Positions 44,755-56,577 of a stretch of DNA of 64,000 nt are shown here, in pieces. The DNA is from Nageia nagi (lineage: Eukaryota; Pinophyta), in NCBI GenBank assembly GCA_050084985.1, contig JBITNC010000001.1, positions 162,564,001 through 162,628,000 on the forward strand, read 5' to 3'. How positions within the stretch are numbered: position 1 is the first letter of the stretch; each line of letters opens with the position of its first letter. The notes below the pieces were generated by a model, which saw nothing but the letters and a program-made list of their open reading frames with translations, searched no databases and was not told the DNA's origin. The translations under genes and the position numbers were made by a program.

Positions 44755-46754
44755 TAGAACGAATCTTGCAAGAATATGTATTTTCTAGATATTTATTTAA
44801 TGTATTTTGTTTGGTTAAATTATTTGATTAGTAAGGTCTTTACCACTTTATCATATGCATTAATTTGGTCATTGTAAATTTCAAATTATTAGATTTGAAT
44901 TATAGAGAAGAAACATGTAGTTAGTTGCATAGCAATAATGATATGATGAGCAAAGAGATTTTATATTTTTATTGTTGTATTCATATTGTAATGTTACACT
45001 TATAATATTAACTATTATTTATTACTATGTTATGCATTTTATCTATTTGATTATTTTTTGAATCTTATTTGAGTAGTTATTTTTATTATCTGTTATTTAG
45101 ATAATAAAAAATATTGTTAACATCAAAATGCGTATAGATATATAGATAGATTTAATTTTATTTTCAGATTTATTAAAGTGCATTACATTTAGATATTGCT
45201 ATTTTCAATATTTTTCTTCTCATTTATAATTCAAACTCGCTAAAATATGCAAGGAAATCGATTGGTACTTAGGTCATTAAGTACTATCATTTTCAATTAT
45301 TCCTCTCTTTACAATTCAAAACTTGTTGAAATATACAAAGGAATACCTTAAGTTCTTACTAAAATATGCAAGGGATTCCATTGGTACTTAGGGAATTAAG
45401 TACCTTTGTTTACATTTATTTCTTCTTTACATTGCTATGAGATGATATATTACGTCTTATCACTTTTCTTGATATCCTTCTCATGTATCTTTACCTTGAT
45501 TCCTTCCACTTGGTGGCTTCTTTATGATGCAACCAAGGAAAAAAGGAGGTATGAGATTGGTGTTAAAAAGAGGTAGTATATGCTTCTATCAAGATGAAAT
45601 TTCAAGGGAGTATTTCCTTTTCTATCCTTCTTTGGATTATATGGATGGGCTAGCCCCAACATATCAAAAGAGGGGCATTTGTAGATATAATTTTTATTTA
45701 TTTTAAAATCATATTTGGGTATCAATAAAAAGAGATTAACTAGTATAAATTTATCATTTTTATATTCTAAATAGTTATTTTAAGATTTATAATTTATTAC
45801 AATATTTCTTTGTTATATCATACATTTCTCTCTTTTATGGTTCGAAGTTTGAGGAAGGCTAAGCTAGGTGTCTTGACAAAGGTGAAATATTGTATATAAA
45901 ATGATACATGTGATCATGAGATAACTATTAGACCTTGATAAATCTCTTCCTAATCATTATTTAATATTTATTACTAAATGTGAATGATATTTCTTGATAC
46001 CACCTACAAACATATAATTGTCCCCAATCTTTTAACCTTTATCATATTATTTCTAATCTTATCAATAAATGATATATCTTTTCAAAGACTATGTACTAAT
46101 CATTCTTTTTTGGAGCCCATTCTATGGAGGGTTTTATGTGATAATATTATATATGACCATTCACTAGCATATGAGAGTTGAGAAGATAAACACTCTAAGT
46201 TTTAGGATCAATTATTCAATAATATCTTGATCTCTTTTCTATCACTCTTATAGTAGACATGAAAATTTGATAGGCAAGGTATGCTCTAATAGCTTATATA
46301 ATTTAAATATGAGTGGAAATTCATATTTATTCTCATTATTTCTTGTCTATATTGAATTTATTAAATCATTTTCAATATTAACACTATCCACCATCTATAC
46401 TAAAAGATTGTAATAAGGATGATTTACCATTTTTTTTTTACTTATAATTCATAAGATAACTTAGCAACATAAAAGCATATATCACTAGACAAGAAAGGGA
46501 TTTTAAGGGCATTTTTAAACCATCTCCTATCATCTTACCAACGATTATTTGCCCGTTGCCTATGAGCCCGCCATCAAAAGTCCCCTCTACAAAAAATGAC
46601 TAAACACCTCTGGTATATGGCAAACCTACCTCATTATTTTTTAAAAGTGGCAGTTTGAGCCATCACTTTATGGATATACTTTATAGTTTAAAATTGCCAC
46701 ATAGTTATCACATATATTTTTTTTAAAATAGGTTATTACCTAGAAGCATTTTTT
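44755..46754. other. Unannotated AT-rich stretch with a short direct repeat
   Basis: No gene recognised; frames near 45524-45725 on both strands are unremarkable. A direct repeat of about 44 bp occurs at 45241-45284 and 45360-45403 (TAAAATATGCAAGG... TTGGTACTTAGG... TTAAGTAC), with related sequence between. Confidence 0.5.
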
Positions 46755-46890
46755 CGTTTGAAAGAATGCTTCCAAGTTACACCATCCTTAGTTACCCAAG
46801 GCACCCAAGCTCAATCATAGTGAGCCTAATTATGATGCTAGCCATGGAATCCTAAAGGATGGCCCAATGGAATTGACCAGTCACCATTAT
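46755..46890. repeat. Dispersed direct repeat, copy 1
   Basis: Matches 47560-47690 over about 130 bp, sharing AGCTCAATCATAGTGAG and TAGCCATGGA with AAGGATGGCC. Copies differ by roughly one base in six by eye. An AT microsatellite (46887-46904) follows it. Confidence 0.8.
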
Positions 46891-47154
46891 ATATATATAT
46901 ATATTGCATATGATGAAGTGGTAAGTTGGTAAAAACATGCTTGTAATACTTTCCAACTATTCAACCCATAAATTTAAATTTTATGTTATCTTGCCTCCAC
47001 AATAAGCATAATAAGATATCTTTTCCCAAGAGAACATGCTCAAAACATTATGAATTAGAAGTTCTCAACATATGTATCACCATTATGTTACCATACAACC
47101 AACCAAGATGCTTTAAACATATGATATGAAATGATCCAAGTCCACCATATAATA

Positions 47155-47330
47155 GAAAATTGTGGACTTTTACACAGATGCATGATGTAAGGCATGGGAA
47201 TTATTTGATAAGATTCATGATATGCAAACATAATTTCATTGTATGCAATGATTGGAAGATATAAACAAATGATGCAAGACCTATGAATTGGTTGACAAGA
47301 TGCATGATGCAAACACTATTTTTTGAAGAA
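47155..47330 (+). pseudogene. PPR pseudogene fragment C
   Basis: The plus strand reads, across frameshifts, YLFDKIHDMQT, a stop, then Y-A-M-I-G-R-Y, followed by ELVDKMHDANTIF. This is the LFDKM-x-x-x-x-x-ISWNAMI-x-GY pattern of PLS-type PPR genes. It lies upstream of and in the same direction as the other plus-strand PPR fragments to 52.2 kb. Confidence 0.55.
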
Positions 47331-47559
47331 GCTCAATAAGATTCAAATATTCTCAAATGATTAAGAATGCCACTATTATGATCAAGGATCACAGAATTAT
47401 GCTTAAACAATTCAAGTGTTCTCTATAAATGAGTCAAATATGCTCTATAGTATTGCTACCACAATACTTCGATTTACAAGGACCAAGTAGACCGCTTACA
47501 TTGAGGTGATTTAAAATTGTTGCATCTAAAATTAATAAAGAAAAAAGGGCATAATTGGG

Positions 47560-47690
47560 AGAATGCTTCCATTTTGTTCCATCATCGGTTTCATGAGGCA
47601 CTCGAGCTCAATCATAGTGAGGCCAATCAAAGTGTTAGCCATGGATTCTTGAAGGATGGCCTAGTCGAACTGAGCAATTACTATTCAATT
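47560..47690. repeat. Dispersed direct repeat, copy 2
   Basis: Partner of 46755-46890. An AT microsatellite (47761-47782) also follows this copy at a short distance, so the pair may be part of a longer duplicated segment. Confidence 0.8.
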
Positions 47691-48513
47691 TTTACAATTG
47701 CAACATATTGAAATGATCTAAATGCTCCAACAATATAGGAAAAATCATCTAAGTACACCAATATATATATATATATATATATGACATGGAATTATCTAAA
47801 TAATGATATAAAATGATCCAAATGCACCATTATAAGAAATGATATGAAGGATCCAAGTTGGTTTTGTGGTTAACATTATGAACAATGTTTGAGCATAATA
47901 ATGATATATCTATTGAGAGCTTGTCAATGTAGCTAGCGTTGACTATTCAACCTAGAAATTTATCAAAAACTAGTTCAAAAGTAGTAAGTTGGCAAAAACA
48001 AATATATTATGACAAACATATTTCAAACATTTGAGCATAATTGAATTTGTAGAGCATATTTAAATTAATTGAGAATAATTATAGAGAATATGATTTTAAT
48101 CTTTTTACACTTATATTTAAATGATGACATGTGATACGAAATGTTTTAAATACACCATATGATCCAAAAATTGTCGTGGAGAAGTAAAACAACTGTTCAA
48201 CCCAAAATTTTTCTAAGCATTAAAAACTAGTCCAAGAGTGGTAAGTTAGTCAAACACTTCCTTTTTTATGATTATACAAGCTACTAAGATATATTTTATG
48301 CTTCCATAAATGTACCCTCAATATTCTTATGTATGTATTCAATGTAGCCATCATTTGTGCTATTATCTTGAGTAATGTGAAATTCAACAAAATCTATTCT
48401 TCGATTCATCTCCCTAAAACTAAAACAAAGAATAATAGTTTAAAGATGATTATAAAATATTACATTACAATGAATATAAATATCAAAGATTGTATTCAAG
48501 TGAGAATAATAAC

Positions 48514-48759
48514 CTAATGGTTCCTCTTCATGCATATTAAAGAAGTTATATGTCCTTTCAATTCCTTACCAAATAGGCACTCACGAACCTCCTCAAAACC
48601 AAAAGTTTCTATATTATGGCACTTTCGACATAGACATCTACTTTTATTATGATCCATTGAATTATTTTTTACAAATTTAATGAATTTATCAACTCCACAA
48701 GAATATTGCTCACTATTTCTAGCTGCATGTAACCATGCTTTGTCCATAATGCTTGACAA
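48514..48759 (-). pseudogene. CACTA transposase-associated (Transpos_assoc) domain
   Basis: The 81-codon minus-strand frame reads MDKAWLHAARNSEQYSCGVD (residues 5-24), KFIKFVKNN, then RCLCRKCHNIETFGFEEVRE and CLFGKELKGHIT. Plant En/Spm (CACTA) transposases begin with M-D-x-x-W-[MIL]-x-x-x-R-x-S-x-x-[FY]-x-x-G-V-x-x-F, followed by a C-P-C-x-x-C-x-N zinc-binding-like block and V-x-x-H-L. Here CxCRKCHN is kept and HL has become CL. The transposase core was not found downstream within the next few hundred bases, so this is a fragment. Confidence 0.8.
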
Positions 48760-48984
48760 AAAATATTCTTAAAACTAGCAAAATCATAGATAAAGGTAAA
48801 AGTTAACCTTGATCTATGCCAAGGCAAGAAATTTTTTTCTACTTAAAAGTATATCTTTATTGACAATATTAAACTCTTGGATATGATGAATCACTTGAAT
48901 TCAACGCCAAATACACTCATAGAATGGAAAATAAGTAATGTGATCCTATTGAGCATGAATTGCATTGCATGATGCAAACATTTT

Positions 48985-49205
48985 CATGGTGTATAATAAA
49001 TATAAATAATTTCATGGTCTATAATGATTTTAGGATACATACAAAATGGGTTTTTTGGAAAAGGCCCATAGACATGTATACAAAATGTGGAAGAATACAT
49101 AAGGCCTAGAAATTGTTTGACAAGATGCATGATGCAAATGCAATTTCTTGGAATGAAATTATCAGAGGATATGCAATTCATGATATGCATGATAACATCA
49201 TGAAT
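48985..49205 (+). pseudogene. PPR pseudogene fragment D
   Basis: One plus-strand frame reads IDMYTKCGRIHKA, a stop, KLFDKMHDANAISWNEIIRG, YAIHDMHDNIM. This is a textbook PLS-type PPR repeat pair with only one stop in about 50 codons. Upstream bases (48990-49060) carry the ending of the preceding repeat (like SW-x-x-MI-x-GY-x-QNG). Among the fragments in the window this one is the least decayed. Confidence 0.85.
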
Positions 49206-49419
49206 AATGGTAAAGCATAACTACTATATATCTACTAAGAGCTTGTAAATGTAGAAGCTTTGACTTATCTAATTCATGATATTTTGAACATGTTATCATG
49301 GCGAAAAGAAATCCAACCTTTATATCTTATTGTGATTATTATGGAGGTAAGTCAAAATAACATGTAAATTTCTGTGTTGAACAATGGAACATGTTGTGGA
49401 TTCCTTCATTTCGTGGCCT

Positions 49420-49735
49420 ATATCATACTAGTTTCATGGTTTGCAATGATTGCAAAGTACACACAAAATAGATATTTTGAAAAAGTTCCGTAGATATGTA
49501 TGCAAAATGTGGAAGAATACACAAGGCTTGAGAATGTGAGCATAATTGTGTAATGATGCATCTCAAGGATAATGCAATAAGAGTCACTCATGCTATTCAA
49601 GTATTTACAACCATGTGGTGTAATGAATATCTTTAAACACATCTTGTCAAATCTAGTAAATTACCATTACATTGACTATAAGATGCATCTTGAATTAAGA
49701 GATATTCATTCAAACATAATTTCTATTGTGTTCAC
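49420..49735 (+). pseudogene. PPR pseudogene fragment E
   Basis: Plus-strand translation with frameshifts gives a W/F-AMIAKYTQN-like ending, CMQNVEEYTRLEN for MYAKCGRIHKA-EN, then a stretch (49535-49650) that recurs at 50840-50950. The latter contains CATCTCAAGGATAATG and AATAAGAGTCACT, also seen on the minus strand at 17.66 and 15.83 kb. Confidence 0.6.
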
Positions 49736-50829
49736 CTTAGTAGATATTTAAGAATCCTGCGCTGATATTATGGAGTTTCAACTAATGGGCATCAATTATG
49801 TGATGCATTTATCCTTTCTAAGGAATACCTCGATAGGGAATATAAATATGGTTTCCTTTACAATGAAAGGGGACTTTTAAGGTCAAATTTGGGAGCTGAA
49901 ATTGATATAGGAGCACAATGTAGAGGTACCTCATCTATGTTATATTGAGTTCAAGTTTATTTTTGAGGACTACAAGGTTCACCTCTTTAACACCTATGAA
50001 GTGGTAGGTAAATATTTTGATGCATTAATTTCTTGTTCAAAACTTAAATGCGAAGTGGATTCGTTATCAAAATTTAGGGTTTTATTGCTTCTTGATCTAA
50101 GCTAATACCATCATTGGTAATAGTGGTTGGATTCTTCCTCTTATATTGAGGGTTGACTTAGTAATTACTTTAAAACTAGGTATAATCCTCTTATCTCATT
50201 TTCCATTTTCCTTGTGATTGCAATCCAAATTATCATAGGTAATCATGATCAATCTGCTATCATTATATTGATGATAATTTTAGGGTTATACTTAGCAAGT
50301 AAAGGGTTTATGGTATCGTTGATTTGGAATCACTCTATGGAAATAAATGTCTTCAAATTTTGGGAGTCCTAAAGTAACTTTAAAATGTTAATTTAAGGGT
50401 TGAAATCTTATATGTGTATATTTATCTATGGCTAACCTCTTGTAAATATTTTTATTGCATTTCTGGCATGATACATTTCTCCCCTTGTATGGTTGAAGCA
50501 ATGCAATTCAAAATTCATGGAAAATAATAGTATGCATGTTATCATGATATAGAATTTAAGCTAACGAACTTATTGGGATGTCATCTCATGATTAGTTTTA
50601 CCTATTTTTTTCTATAGTAACCTTAGATGATGTTTCATGTTTTTAATTTTTGAAGAATGATAATAGGATGAAGATGGTAGTTTCTATTTTTCCCCTAATA
50701 TTTAAAAAATATCTATGTTAGGATCTCATATTTATTTTGCATCAATGATAGGTTTAGTGTTGCTTGATAATTAACACTAACTGATGGCTCTGCTAAAATT
50801 GGGGAGATAAGAGAGTTATTAGACTAATG
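49736..50829. other. Unannotated insert between two related PPR pieces
   Basis: No family recognised. A plus-strand stretch near 49965-50095 reads DYKVHLFNTYEVVGKYFDAL then a short tail before a stop, which I cannot assign. Flanking PPR-like segments on both sides are similar to each other, so this could be an insertion or the spacer of a duplication. Confidence 0.35.
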
Positions 50830-51140
50830 GAATATGAGCATAATTATGTAATGATGCATCTCAAGGATAATGAAATAAGAGTCACTTATGTTGTTAAGGC
50901 ATTTACAACCATATCTAAATGCAAGCTGCATCTTGCCAGTAAATGACTATTACATTTACTACAAAATGTAACTAGCTTCCAAAGATATTTGTTCAAATAC
51001 AATTTCATAGACTATAATTATCATATGATATATACAACATAATGCAAACATACTTTCATGGACTATAATGATCATAGGATATACACAAAATGGATACATT
51101 AGACCCATGAGTTATTTGATAAAATGCCTAAAATGATCTA
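50830..51140 (+). pseudogene. PPR-related fragment F
   Basis: Shares about 190 bp with 49535-49730, including the CATCTCAAGGATAATG block, CATTTACAACCAT and the later TTCAAATACAATTTCAT...GACTATAA. Coding potential is lost; it is recognised by similarity to fragments A, B and E. Confidence 0.5.
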
Positions 51141-51508
51141 AGATATGCCCAAAATGAAAGATTGTAGAAATTATATTTGCATCAAATAATTCCCAAGCCT
51201 TGCAGCTTAAAATTCAATAATTTCCTATCATATGGTAGATTTGGATCATTTCATATCATATGTTTGAAGCACCCAAGTTGGTTGTATGGTGACATTATGA
51301 ACAATGCTGAAGCATAATTGTGATACATCTATTGAGAGGTTCTAAATGTAGCTAGCCTTGACTTATCTAAATGTAGCTAGCCTTGACTTATCTTAAGGGA
51401 GATTTGTACTGGTATTTGATACTTAAAGTATAGTGTTTGTTCATGTAGCTAGTTTTACACCTGATAATTGCATTTGATTAAAAGTATCTACAATATTTTA
51501 TTTTATGC

Positions 51509-52203
51509 ATGTCCTACAATCGTAGGATTAATCATTATATATGCATTATTGACCTTCTTAGTCATGCAGGCTATCTTGAGGGAGCTTTGAACTTCACTGC
51601 CAAAATACCCATAAACCCTAAAATGGATGTGTGCATGTGTGTACTTGGTGCATGTAAATTACATGTTAAAGTTCAAGCAAGATGTATTGAGGGAGCTTTG
51701 AATTTCATTGCTAAAATACCCATAAACCCTAAAATGGGTGTGTGCATGTGTGTACTTGGTGCATGTAAATTAATTTTTATGGTTCATGCAAGCTATCTTA
51801 AGGGAGCTTTGAACTTCATTTCCAAAATACCCATAAACCCTAAAATGGGACATGTATGCATGTGTGTACTTGGTGCATGCAAATTAAATATTATAGTTCA
51901 TGTATGCTATATTAAGTAAGCTTTGAATTTCACTACCAAAATACATATAAATCCTGAATTGGATGTGTGCATGTGTCTACTTGGTACTTGTAAATCAAAT
52001 GTTATGGTTTGTGTAGGCTATATTAAGGGAGCTTTTAACTTCATTGCCAAAATACCTATAAACCCTAAATTGGGGGTGTGCATGTGTCTACTTAGTGCTT
52101 GCAAATCATATATTATGGTTCATGTAGGCTATCTTGAGGAAGCTTCAAACTTCACTTCCAAAATATCCATAAACCTTGAATAGGGTGTGTGCATGTGTCT
52201 ATT
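51509..52203 (+). pseudogene. PPR C-terminal (E-motif) fragment amplified as a 111-bp tandem array
   Basis: It begins as a normal PPR tail: INHYICIIDLLSHAGYLEGA, LNFTAKIPINP, then VCMCVLGACKLH, where PLS proteins have HYxCMVDLLGRAGxLEEAxxFIxxMPxxPD...LLGACRxH. The block GYLEGALNF...LGACK...VHA is then repeated. Units start at 51569, 51680, 51791, 51905, 52016 and 52127 (lengths 111, 111, 114, 111, 111, then a partial unit to about 52203). All length changes are multiples of three and a single frame spans about 225 codons, with only one internal stop (TAA at about 51917) before TAG 52181. This amplification of one E-motif-sized piece is not part of any PPR architecture I know. Confidence 0.85.
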
Positions 52204-53089
52204 CCACTTCCAAAATATCCATAAAAATTGCATCAAATTAGCCACCCCCAAAGCCCTTTTTTGGTCTCATGTATGAATCCCTTCAACTACTTCACAAACT
52301 GATATTTACTATCCATTTCAAGGTAAATCATCTTTAAATGTAGAATAAATATGTATCTAAAGTGAATGAATTGTTATGAAAACTCTAAATGCACTTATCA
52401 ATGGAAGTTGCACATTGGTGTAGTTTATGTATGCATAATTGTTCTTTAACTTTGTTAGGGATATGGAAATGATTATAGTTGTGATCTTTCTATATTTTAG
52501 ATTATAAGTTATATGAGTTCACTAGGGATATTAGACCAACTTGTTATGGTGATACCTCACCATTTTTTCTATTCATCAACTTGAAAGGAAAAATAAATAA
52601 AATCCAAATGTTGCCTTTAAAAGAAAATCAAAACCATATAAAATAATTGAGAATGCAACAAAGTTTCATCAAAAGTATATTTATATTTTGGAGAAATATA
52701 ATATAATATTAATTTTATATTTTTTTATACATTTATAAAATCTATATGTATTTTGTAAAAGGTAGACATAATGTAGACCATAAATAATGTATTAAATAAA
52801 TAATTCATTAATATGTATACACTATATGATCTCTAGTTGATGTATATCTTTCTAAGTACATACGTAATGAGTAGTCACATGCCTACCTTTTAATCATTTA
52901 TGAGCTCTAGGAAGTCAAATTACCACTCTACTAGATAAAGAAATTAGAGCACCTGTATAATGAAAATAGTCAAATGCAGAGTGTGGATGCTCTAAATTCT
53001 AAATAATCTAAACTCCCACAAAGAATAAAAGATGATCACCACAACTAGGGCATAATAAATCCAAGGTTGATTGGTGGTGTCTAAAGACA
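52204..53089. other. Unannotated AT-rich stretch
   Basis: No gene or repeat recognised. Confidence 0.4.
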
Positions 53090-53434
53090 TCATTTTAGTT
53101 GTGGTATATTTCTTAAATTGGCTTGCATATGAAATATTTTGCTTCGATATTCTTTTATAGATGCATTTGTTCTTGATATCTACACCTTTTACATTGTTAT
53201 TTATTCATTACATTTCTTGTGAGGTATTTACACCCCTTTTATAATATTATTTTTTGATCCAATAAATATGATTTATTAATTAATAAAAATCATATTTAGG
53301 CATCTACATTTTACCCCTCTTTCAATATGTATTGTAAAGAATTGAAATTGCATAATCTAAAGAATTTAAGAAGAAAAATATATGCTTGAGATTGAACCAT
53401 TCTTCCTTGAACATTGTTGATTTGATGCCCCTTG
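53090..53434 (-). repeat. Possible gypsy LTR end with polypurine tract
   Basis: On the minus strand GAAAGAGGGGTAAAA (53309-53323) precedes TGTAGATGCC (53299-53308), a plausible polypurine tract/LTR start. The LTR-like part contains an inverted repeat (AATATGATTT...AAAATCATATT, about 53267-53296). If correct, the larger element starting at 53435 inserted just inside this older one. The left limit is unknown. Confidence 0.3.
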
Positions 53435-56400
53435 TGAAATGTCCATCTAATTCTACCTAAAAAAGTTAGTACAATCTTATTTTGTACAATTTTTGGCAAT
53501 TCCACATTTGAGTTTTAGATTACTACAGATGACCCCCAAGTGGATGAGGTTGATCAAACCCCATAAGTTCCAAGTCATATGGTAGCTATTGCTTCAAAAA
53601 TCTCCCATGTTCATTTTATTAACACTTGTAGTTCTAACATCTCCCATGCTAGAACTACCCTATACCATTCATGACCTTTGGGTTCTTCTTAGGGCCCATA
53701 ATCCTAATAAAGGACACATATTTTTTGATCATCATTCATGCTACCCTAGCATGAAGTGATCTTAAGCATAAGCCAAGTGAATAAACTTCATTTCACCTCC
53801 CGTGATTTGAAGTTGATGTTAGTCTCACTACCCTGAAACTAACTAAAGTACCTTTACCTGCTCATAACACTTGTAAAGGAATATTACTATGCCATGTAGT
53901 AATTACCTACACATTCCTGTAATTACTACCTTTTCCATAAATAACCTACTCATTATTTCTTAGCTAAGTGTTTATTTATTAGGCTAGAACTAGACTCTCT
54001 TCTTTTCTAAGTTTTACTATGAACCTAAGGATTCATCTACTTGGTATGTACTTTTAGTGAAATATCATCCACTTGATGCATATCATACTATAGGATTTTC
54101 TAGAGTCAATGCTCTAAAACTACAAAATGGAGCCTAATCATTCCAAGTATGATTTTAGCCTATTTTGAGTTTTTTGATTTAATTACCTAAGAATTACTTT
54201 AAGGATTCAATTGTCTTATTTTATTTATAACTCTTTGGGATATCCACTATCTTCTAAGTTAAAAAATTACATTCTAAATAACTTATTGAAGGTTTAAATG
54301 ATATTCATTTGATCAATTCATTTCAAAATAAAACGTATTCATTCTCATATGTAGATGAAAGGAGACTAATTTCATTCATAATATCATTTCCAAATCTTAA
54401 ATCATTCGCAAATGTATTTAATACCCATATATACTAAATGTAAATTTAAAATAAAGTAACCTCTTTAAAACATTTTTTATAATCAAGTATACTTCATAAA
54501 TTACATTTTTCCTCATCTCAATGAGTTTACAAAATCATCAATATCACTTTTTACAATGCATGAAATATACAATTACTACCTCATTGCTAAACTTTACTAA
54601 TCTCTTCATGTGAAAAGTGAGCCTTTATCATGGATGTAAACTTTAGGTGGATCAGATCAACACTTCTTTTTGAGTTCTAAATGTATCAAATCAACACTAC
54701 TTGTAAACAAAAATATTTATTTGCATAAAATTCATTTTATGAATGCATTTATATCCATTTATATCTCCTTTACAAAAATAAATAATAAATGCATTTAAAG
54801 ATTAAATTATATATATATATATATATATATATTAATAAACATATATATATTTTTATAAACAAAATGTAATAGGGGTTGGGAGCAGGTGCATGCCATGATC
54901 CTTGCTTCTCACCCCCACTTATTAACATTTAATAGGTAGGGGGGAAGGGCCAGACATGCCACACATTGCCTGCAACCCATTCCCCATATATAGTGGGGAA
55001 AAGGTGGGGGATGGTGCATGCTGCGCTTGGCCTCCCCACCCCACCTTTATAAAACTGGCAATGTTGAGGTAGGGTCGATTGCCATGCTTCCCTCCTCTCC
55101 CTTTTGCCCTTCTATTCAAGCCATGGTCAAATAATTTATTTATTAAATATGTATTTAACTATATAAAAACATATTTTAATGTAGAACTAAATTTTTGAGT
55201 TTAAAATACAGTATTATAAATATGGTTTTACAAAAAAAACTTTGAATTATATTTTTTCCTTGTTTTAGACTAAACACACAAAGTTTTAGAGGGTTTTTCT
55301 ATTAACTCTTCATGATCTTCTTCTCTTCTAAACTACTAGGTTCTCATCTAAGAGCCAATTACCTAGAAAACCCCTAATCCTTTTCAAACCAAGAGCTAAA
55401 ATTGAATGCATTTTCAAAAAATAAATGAACCTAAAATATATATTTTAAACTATATGCTATTTTCTTGGTTTCATCCAGATTATTATTCTAGAAAGGCAAA
55501 TAGTAAACATGCATTTAAAACATACCTTGTACAATAAAAATCCAAAATGTATTTTCTAATTTGATGTTTGTTTTTTGTATTATGGTTTTCATTAAACTAA
55601 CATGTATTTCAAATTTAAATAGGTAAACTATCTCTGAAAAATGAAATACCTAGAACCATTTCTTGTTCTTAAAAATTGCAACAATCACATTTCCTTTTTC
55701 TAAAACAAATAAAAACTAGTATGCATATAGAAAACCTAAAATTTGCAAGCAAATCCTTCTTTAGTTGCCTCTTCCAATAATGCAAACACAATCCAAAGCT
55801 TAGCAATATGAAAGCTCCAAAAATATTTTCAAAAATCCACACCATGCAACATAAAAATGAGTATTTTGTAGTTGCAAAAAAATTGCCAAGGTTGTAGTTG
55901 CAAAACCCCTTCCAAAAACTCATGGGAGCAAACCTAAAAATAACTAGTTTACTTTAGGTATAATATTGTATATTTTAAAAACTAATTTTAAAATAAATAA
56001 AACATAACATATATTTTAGATACTTACTTTAATATTTAAAACTAATAAAATATTAATACCATTTACTTAGGATACTAAATTAATATATTTAAATATCTAT
56101 ATATTAATGTAATTAATTAAATATACATTTTTCTTTTGGTATTCACTATTTATTTCTATTTTGTAGACCAAAGTACATAACCAAAGGTAAGCAAAACACA
56201 CATATAACCATGCAACACAAGGGAAAAATAGAGCTCTTTTTCCAAAAAGGCAACCTCCTAACTCTCAGTCACAAAATACAATAAAATGCCTAGATGCATT
56301 CATACTTCCCTTGTGGGCTGAGGCATCATTGTCATGTCCAATTTATATCCAATCAAGGGACCCATTCACTTGGACACCTATTCTTGTAACTATACCAATT

Positions 56401-56560
56401 CCAAGTAGTATCAAATTCATAAGAGCATATGAAATAATCATTCATAATAATGTAATAACTTATAAATAAATGATCTCATAAACATATTTGTAACACAAAC
56501 ATGCTCATCACAACGTTGTTCCAAATGCATAAAAATAGTCTTAAGGGTAGGGTCACCACA
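53435..56560 (-). repeat. 3' LTR (3126 bp) of the large gypsy element
   Basis: Plus-strand limits TGAAATGTCC and GGTCACCACA, with TG and CA ends. Matches 61216-64000 throughout, including a TA microsatellite (54808-54833) followed by a GC-richer block (54870-55125). The frame at 55669-55923 on the minus strand recurs in the other LTR (63751-63996) simply because the LTRs are copies. Confidence 0.9.
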
Positions 56561-56577
56561 TCCTTCCCCCCTCAAAA
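56561..56577 (-). other. Polypurine tract of the large gypsy element
   Basis: Minus strand TTTTGAGGGGGGAAGGA lies directly before the LTR start TGTGGTGACC. Confidence 0.9.

Noticed and set aside
55669-55923. Pair of similar minus-strand frames at 55669-55923 and 63751-63996
   Set aside because: They are the same position in two copies of one LTR, so their similarity is explained by the LTR duplication and not by protein constraint.
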